Of a stretch of 27,879 bases of DNA, positions 16,367-23,837 are shown piece by piece. The translations under genes and the position numbers were made by a program. A model generated the notes under the pieces. That model was not told the origin of the DNA. It was given only the letters and a program-made list of their open reading frames with translations, and searched no databases. The first letter of the stretch is position 1, and every line of letters starts with the position of its first letter. Source of the stretch: an uncultured Bacilli bacterium (lineage in GTDB: Bacteria > Bacillota_I > Bacilli_A > RF39 > UBA660); the NCBI GenBank assembly GCA_947623845.1, contig CANQHM010000013.1, positions 1 to 27,879 of the forward strand, in the 5' to 3' direction.

Positions 16367-16412
16367 AACATGAAAAAAGAAATTAACTTTTTATTAAATT
16401 TGTTAATTTCTT
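16367..16412 (-). terminator. Terminator of the hemW operon
   Basis: An 11-bp stem AAGAAATTAAC / GTTAATTTCTT (arms about 16377-16387 and 16402-16412) starts three bases after the stop of the 310-residue gene and is followed on the minus strand by a run of T. It insulates the hemW run from dnaE. Confidence 0.8.
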
Positions 16413-16415
16413 AAT

Positions 16416-17348
16416 TTATAAAGTAAATTGTAATTCACCATCGTAGTAAACATCTTTACCATTTTGGATTTCTATGCTACTAACATCTAAGACCACACCC
16501 CTACTGGTTATAAAGCCATCGGTTACATCGTAGGTATAAATGGTATTTTCAAAATCAACTAATAAGATGAAGTGATCAATATAATTAGCATATTTATAAT
16601 CATTACTAATTAAGGTTTTACCATTATAATCGTATACTCTATAGATATCATTATCTAAAGTTACAATAGTATTATTATCATATTTATATATACTTTCATC
16701 AAAGTCAACACTAATGATGATATCGCCTCTATTTATGATTTTCCAATTAGTACCATCAAATCCAACATACATATCACTAACGAGAGAAGTACTGTCATTA
16801 GCAATTTGATTTTGAACGCCGATATATTGATATTGATAAGAAACAGTTCTAGTAGGAAGTTCACTACCTAAATCAAGAACGCCCCATAAGTTATTATCAA
16901 GCATGGTGATATAGTGGTAGCCCTCTATACCAATGGTATAGTTTTTAACGGCTTTAAATTCACTAAACACACTTTCACTCGCCGCATCATATAACATAAT
17001 GGTATCAGAACCATCAGTTATGAACGCATAACGATGGTTAATTAAGCCATTAAATTGATCAATTTTTTCATCATCATAATAATCAAGGTTATATTTATCA
17101 TCATCAAGAGTTTCATAAGCATAATCACATTCGTCCGTTTGGCAAACATATTTACCAACTAATTTACCTTCATCATAGAAATATAACTTACCTTCATACT
17201 TAAATAATTTATTAACGTTAGTATCTCTTTCTACCCCTATTCCATAACCGGCATTATGTAAATAAATACTAAATCCAGTGATAGGAATCATGATTGCTAG
17301 TAAGGAGATATAAACAATCATCGGTATTTTTTTATTCTTTATTTGCAT
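16416..17348 (-). CDS. Membrane-anchored protein with Cys-pair beta repeat domain
   Basis: 310 residues of unknown family. Residues 8-30 form one transmembrane helix after a basic start (MQIKNKKIP), so the rest should be outside the cell. The external part begins FKYEGKLYFYDEGKLVGKYVC (46-69), with a second Cys five residues on (C74), and continues as short beta strands with many Asp and Tyr, like a propeller or WG-type repeat protein. This opening motif occurs twice in the upstream protein (17350-19587), so the two are related by domain duplication. The start ATG is one base after the upstream stop, so translation is coupled. No catalytic motif is seen. The terminator follows immediately. 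Confidence 0.8.
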   Translation of the reverse strand: MQIKNKKIPMIVYISLLAIMIPITGFSIYLHNAGYGIGVERDTNVNKLFKYEGKLYFYDEGKLVGKYVCQTDECDYAYETLDDDKYNLDYYDDEKIDQFNGLINHRYAFITDGSDTIMLYDAASESVFSEFKAVKNYTIGIEGYHYITMLDNNLWGVLDLGSELPTRTVSYQYQYIGVQNQIANDSTSLVSDMYVGFDGTNWKIINRGDIIISVDFDESIYKYDNNTIVTLDNDIYRVYDYNGKTLISNDYKYANYIDHFILLVDFENTIYTYDVTDGFITSRGVVLDVSSIEIQNGKDVYYDGELQFTL

Positions 17349-17349
17349 T

Positions 17350-19587
17350 TTATTCCCCCGTTTCAGCAGGGTCTTTGGTTTCTTCTTCCGGAGTATCTGG
17401 AGAAGTTACGGGAACGTCAGGAGTAACTGGTTCTTCTTTTTTAACGGTAGTTTTAAATTTATAAGTAGCAACAGTAGCACCTTCGGCATTCACAATTGTA
17501 AGTGTAGCATCTTCCCCAGTTATAGCAATACGAAGTCCATTATTATAATTATTAATATTTATTGGCATAGTAGTTTTATCGCCATCAAATAATAAGTCTT
17601 CGCCTTTATAAGTTTTAATACCTACAGTACCATTAGTGATATAAACAAAGAAATTATTAGATAACTTAATGTAGTCATAAGAGCTTGTATTTTCTACTTG
17701 GGTTTTACCACTATAAGCTTTTACTTTACTACTATCAGCGATAACATAATATTCATTTAGATTATCCATAATCTTACCAGCAAAGCCACCAGAAGTAATA
17801 TCATTAGTATCTAAGATTTCCCATTTACCATCTTTTAAGACGATAACAGAAGTACCAGAGAATCTTTCCATTTTATCGACTTTAAAGTTATAATCACTAC
17901 GATAAGTAGCACTTACGCCATTACTCTTTAAAGTAATCATTCCATATTTACCATCAGTATTTTTAGCTAAGATATTAATATCATTTTCTAAGAAACCAAA
18001 ACCATCTTTAACTCCTAAATCAATTTCACTATAAGTTCCTAATTTTTTATTATTTTTTAAATCATATAAGTAAATGACTTTAGAGTTATTACTAGTTATT
18101 TTAGAGTTATCACTAATGAAGACGAAACGATTATAGATGATTGGGGCGACCCCACTAGAGATATTATTAGCTACTTTATAATTATCAGATAAATTACTTT
18201 GGGTGGCAACATCGCATGCTTCAAAAGCACTATTGGCATTTTCAAAAGTATTTTTATTAGTACATGGATAAGATCCTAGAAGTTCCGTTTTTTCTTTATC
18301 ACTATAGAAATATAATTTACCATCAGAATAACTATAATACTCTTTATTTTTACTATTCATTCCTTCTAATAAATCAATAGTTTTTTCAGTATCTTTTACT
18401 TTAACTACAACGGTATTAGAATTAATTTCTAAAGTAAATGGGGTTTCTTCTTCAATTAAGTTATTATCTTTATCATATTTTTTAGTAGAACGATAATTGC
18501 GGGATGCAAGTTTGATACCATCTAGGTTATAACTTTCTTTATCATAACCTTTTAAATATAGTTTTCCATTATCAACCATCGCAATAAACTTATCATATAA
18601 TACGGCATATTCAGCATCTTCGACAATAATTTCATTTTTATAATTAACGACATTATAAGCATCACTCTTACGTAATACTAAGTATTTATTATTATACATA
18701 ACAATATTACTATCTAATTTAGATGCTAAAGCTTTACCTTGAAAATCTAATAAGTAATAGGAACCATTTTTACCAGCAACGATAGCATCAGTTTTAAAGT
18801 CATCTTCATAAGCAAGATATGTATAATTATCATCAATTATCGTACTTACTTTATTATCTTTTAAACTAACGACTTTAAATTTATCTTCTTCTTTAACAAT
18901 TACTAATTCATCATTTACTTTTTTAAGGCCATCATAAGTATTTACTTTTTCATTATCTTTTAAATTATATAATGTTATTTTACCATCTGTTTCTTTTTCA
19001 TTATCATAGATAAATACTAAGTCTTGATAATTAGTACTACGTTCTTTATATATTTCATCTTCTTGATAAACAAGAGTGGTATTAAAATCATCTAAGTTAT
19101 TTTCATAAAATGCTACATAACATAGTTCTTCATCTTTATTTTCACATTCATATTTACCTAAAACCTCTTGATCTTTATCTAAGATTTCTAAAACTCCATT
19201 TTTATAGGTATAGTTACTTTCAGTTAGAATAACATCTTCGGTTGGTTCATCATCTTTTTTATCATCTTTAGGTTTTCTTAAGACGAATAATAAAATTAAC
19301 CCAATAATTAAAAGTAAAACTACTACCGCAGAAACGATGATAATAATCTTTTTCTTTTTAGGAAGTTTTTTAAACTTTTCAATTAAGTTTTCTTTTTTAC
19401 CATCTTTCTTTTCTTCATCTTCTTTTCTTTCTTCTTCGTCTTCCTCTTTCGTAGCAAATTCTTTTAAAACTTCTTCACTTTCTACAAATTCGGGATTGTC
19501 AATTTTAGGATGAGTTACTTTTTCTTCATTAAGAGTATCTAATTCCGTTAATGCTCTTGTTTTTGTTAAATCTTTTTCTTCGTCCAT
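17350..19587 (-). CDS. Large membrane-anchored protein with two copies of the Cys-pair domain
   Basis: 745 residues. Residues 1-78 are a highly charged cytoplasmic segment (Glu/Asp/Lys runs, likely coiled or disordered). A strong transmembrane helix at 80-103 after KKKK orients the remainder outside. Domain copy 1 begins near 125 (YKNGVLEILDKDQEVLGKY, C148, C156) and copy 2 near 417 (SYSDGKLYFYSDKEKTELLG, C442, C458). Both share the pattern Y-x-NG-x-L-x(5-9)-LG-x-Y-x-C. The last 30 residues are Pro/Thr/Asp/Glu-rich, perhaps wall-spanning or flexible. The start is ATG 19587 after AGAGGTGG. It may act as a surface scaffold or sensor; I do not recognise the family. Confidence 0.82.
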   Translation of the reverse strand: MDEEKDLTKTRALTELDTLNEEKVTHPKIDNPEFVESEEVLKEFATKEEDEEERKEDEEKKDGKKENLIEKFKKLPKKKKIIIIVSAVVVLLLIIGLILLFVLRKPKDDKKDDEPTEDVILTESNYTYKNGVLEILDKDQEVLGKYECENKDEELCYVAFYENNLDDFNTTLVYQEDEIYKERSTNYQDLVFIYDNEKETDGKITLYNLKDNEKVNTYDGLKKVNDELVIVKEEDKFKVVSLKDNKVSTIIDDNYTYLAYEDDFKTDAIVAGKNGSYYLLDFQGKALASKLDSNIVMYNNKYLVLRKSDAYNVVNYKNEIIVEDAEYAVLYDKFIAMVDNGKLYLKGYDKESYNLDGIKLASRNYRSTKKYDKDNNLIEEETPFTLEINSNTVVVKVKDTEKTIDLLEGMNSKNKEYYSYSDGKLYFYSDKEKTELLGSYPCTNKNTFENANSAFEACDVATQSNLSDNYKVANNISSGVAPIIYNRFVFISDNSKITSNNSKVIYLYDLKNNKKLGTYSEIDLGVKDGFGFLENDINILAKNTDGKYGMITLKSNGVSATYRSDYNFKVDKMERFSGTSVIVLKDGKWEILDTNDITSGGFAGKIMDNLNEYYVIADSSKVKAYSGKTQVENTSSYDYIKLSNNFFVYITNGTVGIKTYKGEDLLFDGDKTTMPININNYNNGLRIAITGEDATLTIVNAEGATVATYKFKTTVKKEEPVTPDVPVTSPDTPEEETKDPAETGE

Positions 19588-19638
19588 TATGGACCACCTC
19601 TTTACTATATAACTAGAATAATAATATCAAAAATTCTT

Positions 19639-20232
19639 TTAATTATCAATAATATAATAAACATCTTTGTCTAAAATATCAATTTTTTTACCTACACCGT
19701 AAACAAATACTTTGATACTTTCTTTTTTAAAATAAGTAATTAACTCTTTAGTTAAAGTAAATCTTAATAAAACAATAAAATCATATTCTTTATAATTACT
19801 ATCACTATTTAAGATAAAGTTTAGAATTCCTAGTTTATAAGGGACATTTTTATTCCGTAATTTATGAATAGGTTTTTTACTAAAACTCATAATATAGATA
19901 TCTTTATCTTGGTATTTATTAAGTATATTACATAACAAATCAAGATCCATATTAAAGTCTTTAATTTCAATTAAGATGATTTTAGGGTTTTTTAGTTTTA
20001 AAACGTCTTCTAATAAAGGGATATGATACTTTTTTAGTTTATTATAATTCGTATTAGAAATTAATAAACCATCCACAAAGGGATCATGACAGACCACAAT
20101 TTTTTTATCTTTACTTACTCTTATATCTAACTCAAAACCCGCATATAAATCATTATTTATCGCATTTAAAAAAGCAGGAATAGTATTTTCCTGTTTCGTA
20201 TTTGTTTTAGCACCACGATGGGCAATGAACAT
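19639..20232 (-). CDS. Glycerophosphodiester phosphodiesterase (GDPD) family
   Basis: 197 residues. The opening HRGAKTNTKQENTIPAF carries the GDPD HRG...ENT motif. ELDIRVSKDKKIVVCHDP supplies the metal-binding Glu and Asp and the catalytic HD. IEIK follows in the next strand. These are the residues used to hydrolyse glycerophosphodiesters to glycerol-3-phosphate and an alcohol. It is shorter than the usual 240 or so, with a compressed C-terminal half of the TIM barrel, but the catalytic set is complete. No signal peptide, so cytosolic. The ATG at 20232 lies 13 bases downstream of hemW, with GGTGATG upstream. The short length and hemW linkage suggest a lineage-specific form. It might act on lipid or teichoic-acid breakdown products. 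Confidence 0.85.
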   Translation of the reverse strand: MFIAHRGAKTNTKQENTIPAFLNAINNDLYAGFELDIRVSKDKKIVVCHDPFVDGLLISNTNYNKLKKYHIPLLEDVLKLKNPKIILIEIKDFNMDLDLLCNILNKYQDKDIYIMSFSKKPIHKLRNKNVPYKLGILNFILNSDSNYKEYDFIVLLRFTLTKELITYFKKESIKVFVYGVGKKIDILDKDVYYIIDN

Positions 20233-20245
20233 ATAAGCATCACCA

Positions 20246-21325
20246 CTAAATTATATGTATTAATATTTCATTCATAACATAAATCTTTTTAGGATTTATA
20301 AATAAGTACCCATCTTTATAGATAATATCTTTACTATCTAAATATTTTTTAATCTTAAATACTTCTTGTAAATTAACCCCATATTTATTATAAAATTCTT
20401 GAAGATTAATACCTTTTAGTTTACGAAATCCTAACATAATTTCATTAGTCATAACATCATCTTTACTTAAGATTTCTTCAATACCATTATAGTTACCTTC
20501 TAAGTATTTAGTTAAGTTTAAAGTATTAGTATACCTTACATTACCGATATAACCTGAAGCTCCTAAACCAAAGCCATAATACTCAGAGTTATTCCAATAA
20601 TTTAGATTATGTAAGGATTCATAACCCGCTTTCGCAAAGTTACTTACTTCATATTGGTTATAACCTTTATTTTTTAATTTCTTTCTAATGGTTTCATAAA
20701 AGTAAGCATCCGTATCTTCATCAATAGGAATAATATCTTTAATCATGGTATTATCTTCCACAATTAAAGAATACGTACTAATATGTTCCACATTTAACTT
20801 AATTAATTTATTTATATCACTTTTTAGGGTATGTTCAGTTTCTTTAGGTATACCATATATTAAATCAACATTAATGTTATTAAACCCCATACTTTTACAT
20901 AACTTAATTTTTTCATTTACTTCTTTAAAAGTGATTCTTTTTCGTTTCATAAAATCTAATTTTTTAGGATCAAAACTTTCAACACCAATACTTAATCTAG
21001 TAACATTATTATCTTTTAAAATAGTAAGTAATTCTTCTGTAATATCTTCAATATTACATTCAAAAGTAAATTCTTGTAATTCAGTTAAATCAAATACTTT
21101 AATAACATCCATTAAGTATTTTAAATCTTTACTACCTAAGGCACTAGGAGTACCTCCTCCGACATATAAAGTTTTTATTTTTTCTCCTTGATATTTACTT
21201 TGGATTTCTTCTAATAATTTATTTAAGTATTTAGTTACCCAAGGTCCATGATATAATACTTTGCAAAAGTCACAATAAGAACAAATACTTTTACAAAATG
21301 GTATATGTATATATACACTTTCCAT
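20246..21325 (-). CDS. hemW: Radical SAM heme chaperone HemW
   Basis: 359 residues. YIHIPFCKSICSYCDFC holds the radical-SAM C11-x3-C15-x2-C18 cluster motif in the HemN/HemW context, followed by the glycine-rich SAM motif LYVGGGTPSAL, LSIGVESFD, VDLIYGIP and the C-terminal HemW domain with YEVSNFA. HemW inserts or delivers heme and is not a true coproporphyrinogen oxidase, although often so named. I choose ATG 21325, ten bases after AAAGG. A GTG three codons upstream overlaps the ribosome site. It heads a four-gene run with the GDPD gene and the two Cys-pair proteins. A likely extended -10 (TGTTATACT) lies at 21354-21362. Confidence 0.93.
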   Translation of the reverse strand: MESVYIHIPFCKSICSYCDFCKVLYHGPWVTKYLNKLLEEIQSKYQGEKIKTLYVGGGTPSALGSKDLKYLMDVIKVFDLTELQEFTFECNIEDITEELLTILKDNNVTRLSIGVESFDPKKLDFMKRKRITFKEVNEKIKLCKSMGFNNINVDLIYGIPKETEHTLKSDINKLIKLNVEHISTYSLIVEDNTMIKDIIPIDEDTDAYFYETIRKKLKNKGYNQYEVSNFAKAGYESLHNLNYWNNSEYYGFGLGASGYIGNVRYTNTLNLTKYLEGNYNGIEEILSKDDVMTNEIMLGFRKLKGINLQEFYNKYGVNLQEVFKIKKYLDSKDIIYKDGYLFINPKKIYVMNEILIHII

Positions 21326-21375
21326 AACTATCACACCTTTACTACTTACTTAAAGTATAACATATTTTATTTCAA

Positions 21376-21402
21376 ATAAAAACTATGTTTTTAAGACATA
21401 GT
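21376..21402 (-). terminator. Terminator of the 21412-23166 surface gene
   Basis: ACTATGT / ACATAGT arms (21402-21396 and 21388-21382 read on the minus strand) around a 7-base loop, followed by a TTTTTATTT tract, nine bases after the stop. Confidence 0.8.
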
Positions 21403-21411
21403 AATTACTTA

Positions 21412-23166
21412 TTAATCTACTCCATCTTGGGCGGTGAGAACAATACGAAAACTTTCAATATCGTGTGTGCCTCCACTAAAACCCATAAAAGCAAAAATGC
21501 CACCCTTTGATTCATCCTTAGTATAACCTCCACGACGGAACCAAGGCCATTTAAAAGTATTACCCATGAATATATAAGAGGCGTAATCACCATTCCATTC
21601 TCCTAGACTTTTCCCAAAATTTGCTAACGTTTCTCTTGTTGCATCTCCTAAATGGCCTCTTCCGTGGGTATATTCGCTATCACTATATTCGTATAAATCA
21701 TAGTATTTTCCATTTGGTTTGTTATTTATATCAAATCCACTGTACATATATTCTATGTCTGTATCATCTTGTTTTTTTTGAACACCCATTACATATTCCC
21801 ACATGCCACCACTCATGTCATATATTCCATAAACATTGCCCGTAGTGGAAGCATTTACACCTTTTTCATTCCACTTTCTTCCATCTGGGCATACCGCAGG
21901 AGAACCATCATTGGGGTTATATTGTGTCTCATCGCTTATAGAAGTACCGACACATCCGGTTGCCGTACCTCCTCCAGGAGTACTAGAACCACCACCATAT
22001 GAGACATTATTTGTCCATACTTCACATTGTTCAAATGAAGTATCCGCTATATTACAAGTATTTTCATCTTTGTATATTCCATATACACTCTGAGTTAAAT
22101 ATGCAACAGCACCCCATTCCATATTTTTCATCATATGGGTATCTATTTCATTATTATTTAAATCGTACTTTGTTGCTGTTTTTAATTCAATGTTTCTTGT
22201 AGCATTAAATATTGTACTTACTGTTTTTATACTCATACTTGTCTTATTTGGTAATATAGTTATTTCACTAATAATATTATTTTTTCTACCACTAGCATCA
22301 GTCGGATCACTTGGTTCAAACTTTCCTACCCATATGCCTCTTAGCTCAGTATTACCAAAAGTGAATGCTGGATGAGTATACCAATTACCATTTTCAGCAT
22401 TAATACATGTTTCTTTCCCATTGCTTGCTGTACTACAACTTACTTCCCCAGTTGTTTCAATAGTATTTTCAAATTTAATATTTATTAATTGTTTGGGTTT
22501 TCCCTCATTATTAACATTCCATAACTCGTATTTATATCTTGGTATCCATACATACATTTGAAGGATGTCATCCTCTTGTATCTCAGTACCAATATTTAAC
22601 TTTCCATCAGTGTAAAACTTATTCATTACTTCAGGATTAGTATGATCTATAAGGACTGCATTCGCCCATTCATTATTGTTATAATCGTACCATTTTTGTT
22701 TATAATCTGCGATATATATTTTATTATTTTCATATCTTATTGGTATTAATCCTTGGAATAAATCTGGATAATTTGCTCCACTTTCATCCATATATGGTTT
22801 AGTAATAAATTTAACTGTACATTTATTAGTAGTTTTTGTAGTTAATGTTAGTTCCCAAGTATCATTATTAAAACTAGCTTTAATACCTGGTTTATCACAT
22901 TGTATATTGTCAAAGACATAACCATCACCTTGATTTGGAAATTCATTTTGCGTTTTACCATCTACTAATACTGATAAATAGATATCCCTTTTCTTAAATT
23001 CATCAACAGTATTAAATGCTATTTTTTGAGTGTGGCGTACTTGGTATAGTGCATAGGTACTTCCCACTGCTACAATTAATAAGAGTGCTATGATACTATA
23101 TAGTACTTTATTCTTATTACCTTTCTTTATTTTACTAAATTCTTTTTCAGGGTTAAATTTTCTCAT
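21412..23166 (-). CDS. Surface lectin/FGE-like protein with DGR-type variable C-terminus
   Basis: 584 residues. Basic start (MRKFNPEKEFSKIKKGNKNK), signal-anchor helix 21-41, small domain to about 125 with C90 and C116, then a large domain (about 130-580). It contains VYGIYDMSGGMWEYVMG (445-461), the counterpart of the NVxGLYDMxGNVWEW core of FGE-sulfatase/C-type-lectin folds. The last 40 residues (541-578, bases 21546-21433) have the layout of DGR target variable regions: PW-x-x-RGG, a variable stretch, GG-I-FAF, a second variable stretch, SFR-x-VL. C371, C381, C405 and C426 may form disulfides. The start is ATG 23166, seven bases after AAGGAG. The promoter carries a palindrome and the gene is divergent from an XRE gene. 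It is close kin of 1-526 and, over residues 130-580, of 25498-27456. Probable role: surface ligand binding, inferred. The product lacks any sulfatase-modifying context. Confidence 0.85.
   Translation of the reverse strand: MRKFNPEKEFSKIKKGNKNKVLYSIIALLLIVAVGSTYALYQVRHTQKIAFNTVDEFKKRDIYLSVLVDGKTQNEFPNQGDGYVFDNIQCDKPGIKASFNNDTWELTLTTKTTNKCTVKFITKPYMDESGANYPDLFQGLIPIRYENNKIYIADYKQKWYDYNNNEWANAVLIDHTNPEVMNKFYTDGKLNIGTEIQEDDILQMYVWIPRYKYELWNVNNEGKPKQLINIKFENTIETTGEVSCSTASNGKETCINAENGNWYTHPAFTFGNTELRGIWVGKFEPSDPTDASGRKNNIISEITILPNKTSMSIKTVSTIFNATRNIELKTATKYDLNNNEIDTHMMKNMEWGAVAYLTQSVYGIYKDENTCNIADTSFEQCEVWTNNVSYGGGSSTPGGGTATGCVGTSISDETQYNPNDGSPAVCPDGRKWNEKGVNASTTGNVYGIYDMSGGMWEYVMGVQKKQDDTDIEYMYSGFDINNKPNGKYYDLYEYSDSEYTHGRGHLGDATRETLANFGKSLGEWNGDYASYIFMGNTFKWPWFRRGGYTKDESKGGIFAFMGFSGGTHDIESFRIVLTAQDGVD
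21433..21546 (-). other. Candidate DGR variable region (VR) of the 21412-23166 gene
   Basis: The corresponding tail of the second surface gene, with the same framework. Synonymous differences from the 25507-25623 copy in framework codons (such as GGAGGT against GGTGGT, TTTTTGCTTTT against TCTTTGCTTTC) show that the two are not recent copies of one template. Confidence 0.5.
22641..23166. repeat. Long dispersed repeat, second copy (first copy 1-526)
   Basis: The 5' 526 bases of the two surface genes align base for base with a constant offset of 22640 and no indel, differing by scattered substitutions. Both are in the same orientation, so recombination between them could delete or duplicate the 22.6 kb between, or convert one gene to the other. 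Confidence 0.8.
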
Positions 23167-23196
23167 ATACAAGCTCCTTACTATTATTATTTTTAT

Positions 23197-23267
23197 TTAC
23201 AAAATAATTATACGACAAAATATACCGGTAATGCAAGTACCTTATTTTTAAATTCATTATTTTGTAA
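23197..23267. promoter_or_regulatory. Divergent control region between surface gene and XRE gene
   Basis: The surface-gene promoter reads on the minus strand TTGCAT (23236-23231), 18 bases, TATAAT (23212-23207). TACCGGTA (23223-23230), a perfect palindrome, sits in the spacer next to the -35. A perfect 12-base inverted repeat TTACAAAATAAT (23197-23208) / ATTATTTTGTAA (23256-23267) flanks the whole promoter, which would suit looping or two repressor sites. The XRE gene at 23294 is the likely regulator. Confidence 0.7.
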
Positions 23268-23293
23268 CATTATTGTAAAGAAGGAGATATAAA

Positions 23294-23509
23294 ATGATTA
23301 AACTTAAAATTAATGAATTATTAGCAAAGAATAATAAAACTAAATATTGGTTATGTATGCAAATGAATATTACTTATCGAAATTTAAATAAAATGATTAG
23401 AGGTGAAACTACCTCTATATCATTTAAGTATATTGAAGAATTATGTAAATATTTAAATTGTACTCCTAATGATTTAATAGTAATTGAAAAAGAACTTACA
23501 AAATCGTAA
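23294..23509 (+). CDS. Small XRE-family HTH regulator, divergent from surface gene
   Basis: 71 residues consisting of one Cro/C1-type helix-turn-helix of the short YozG-like kind: KINELLAKNNKTKYWLCMQM, recognition helix around TYRNLNKMIRGE, then YIEELCKYLNCTPNDLI. The ATG follows AAGGAGATATAAA. It is divergent from the surface gene at 23166, as the XRE gene at 642 is from the surface gene at 526, yet the two regulators are clearly different in sequence, in line with their different operator palindromes. Predicted to repress the neighbouring surface gene (inference). Confidence 0.88.
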   Translation: MIKLKINELLAKNNKTKYWLCMQMNITYRNLNKMIRGETTSISFKYIEELCKYLNCTPNDLIVIEKELTKS

Positions 23510-23535
23510 GATCCTTTCATTCGAAAAAAGTTTAG

Positions 23536-23565
23536 TTACATTTTTTGTAAATTTGTGTGTATAAT
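23536..23565 (+). promoter_or_regulatory. Promoter of the small RNA at 23572
   Basis: TTACAT (23536-23541), 18 bases, perfect TATAAT (23560-23565), 7 bases before the first base of the folded RNA. Confidence 0.7.
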
Positions 23566-23571
23566 ATATTT

Positions 23572-23668
23572 AGGGACCAAAAAAGAGATACATTTGATTA
23601 TGGCTAGTTAGATGTTTCTCGGTCCAAAGTTTTCCAAGAAACACCTATTCACTGCTGTTTCTTTTTTT
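23572..23668 (+). ncRNA. Unidentified small RNA or orphan attenuator leader
   Basis: The transcript from about 23572 begins with a long hairpin: GGACC (23574-23578) with GGUCC (23621-23625) and, inside, GAGAUACAU with AUGUUUCUC (23585-23593, 23612-23620), loop of 18 bases. It ends in a terminator AAGAAACA / UGUUUCUU (23636-23643, 23656-23663) with seven U. UGUUUCU at 23613-23619 could instead pair with AGAAACA at 23637-23643, giving two mutually exclusive folds as in attenuators. A second small AGUC/GACU hairpin follows. No frame of note is present. The IS1182-type element starts at 23704, so any gene it once controlled has been separated or lost. I recognise no named RNA family. Confidence 0.55.
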
Positions 23669-23773
23669 AGTCTTTTGACTGATAACCTTTTATTTTTTAT
23701 AAAAAAGGGGATGTTAGAAAATAAGTAATTATTTTCTATACATCTTCTTTTTTTATAAAATTTTAAAAAAAGG

Positions 23774-23801
23774 CCCATAAACTTAGAGTTTATGGGTTTT
23801 T
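23774..23801 (+). terminator. Terminator inside the IS, upstream of the transposase
   Basis: CCCATAAAC (23774-23782) and GTTTATGGG (23788-23796) pair around TTAGA, followed by five T. It blocks outside transcripts from entering the transposase gene, a known protective layout in IS elements. Confidence 0.85.
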
Positions 23802-23837
23802 GTGATACAATACTTTTGTCTAGAAAGTTGGTATCAC

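Noticed and set aside
20745..21191. 148-codon plus-strand frame opposite hemW
   Set aside because: Antisense of a conserved radical-SAM gene with no start signals.
21621..22375. Several plus-strand frames opposite the surface gene
   Set aside because: They overlap one another and the real gene; similar shadows appear opposite the homologous gene at 25843-26452 because the coding strand is conserved.
23690..23710. Target-site duplication of the IS1182-type element
   Set aside because: The flanks are AT-rich and share only a few bases by chance; no clear duplication can be claimed.
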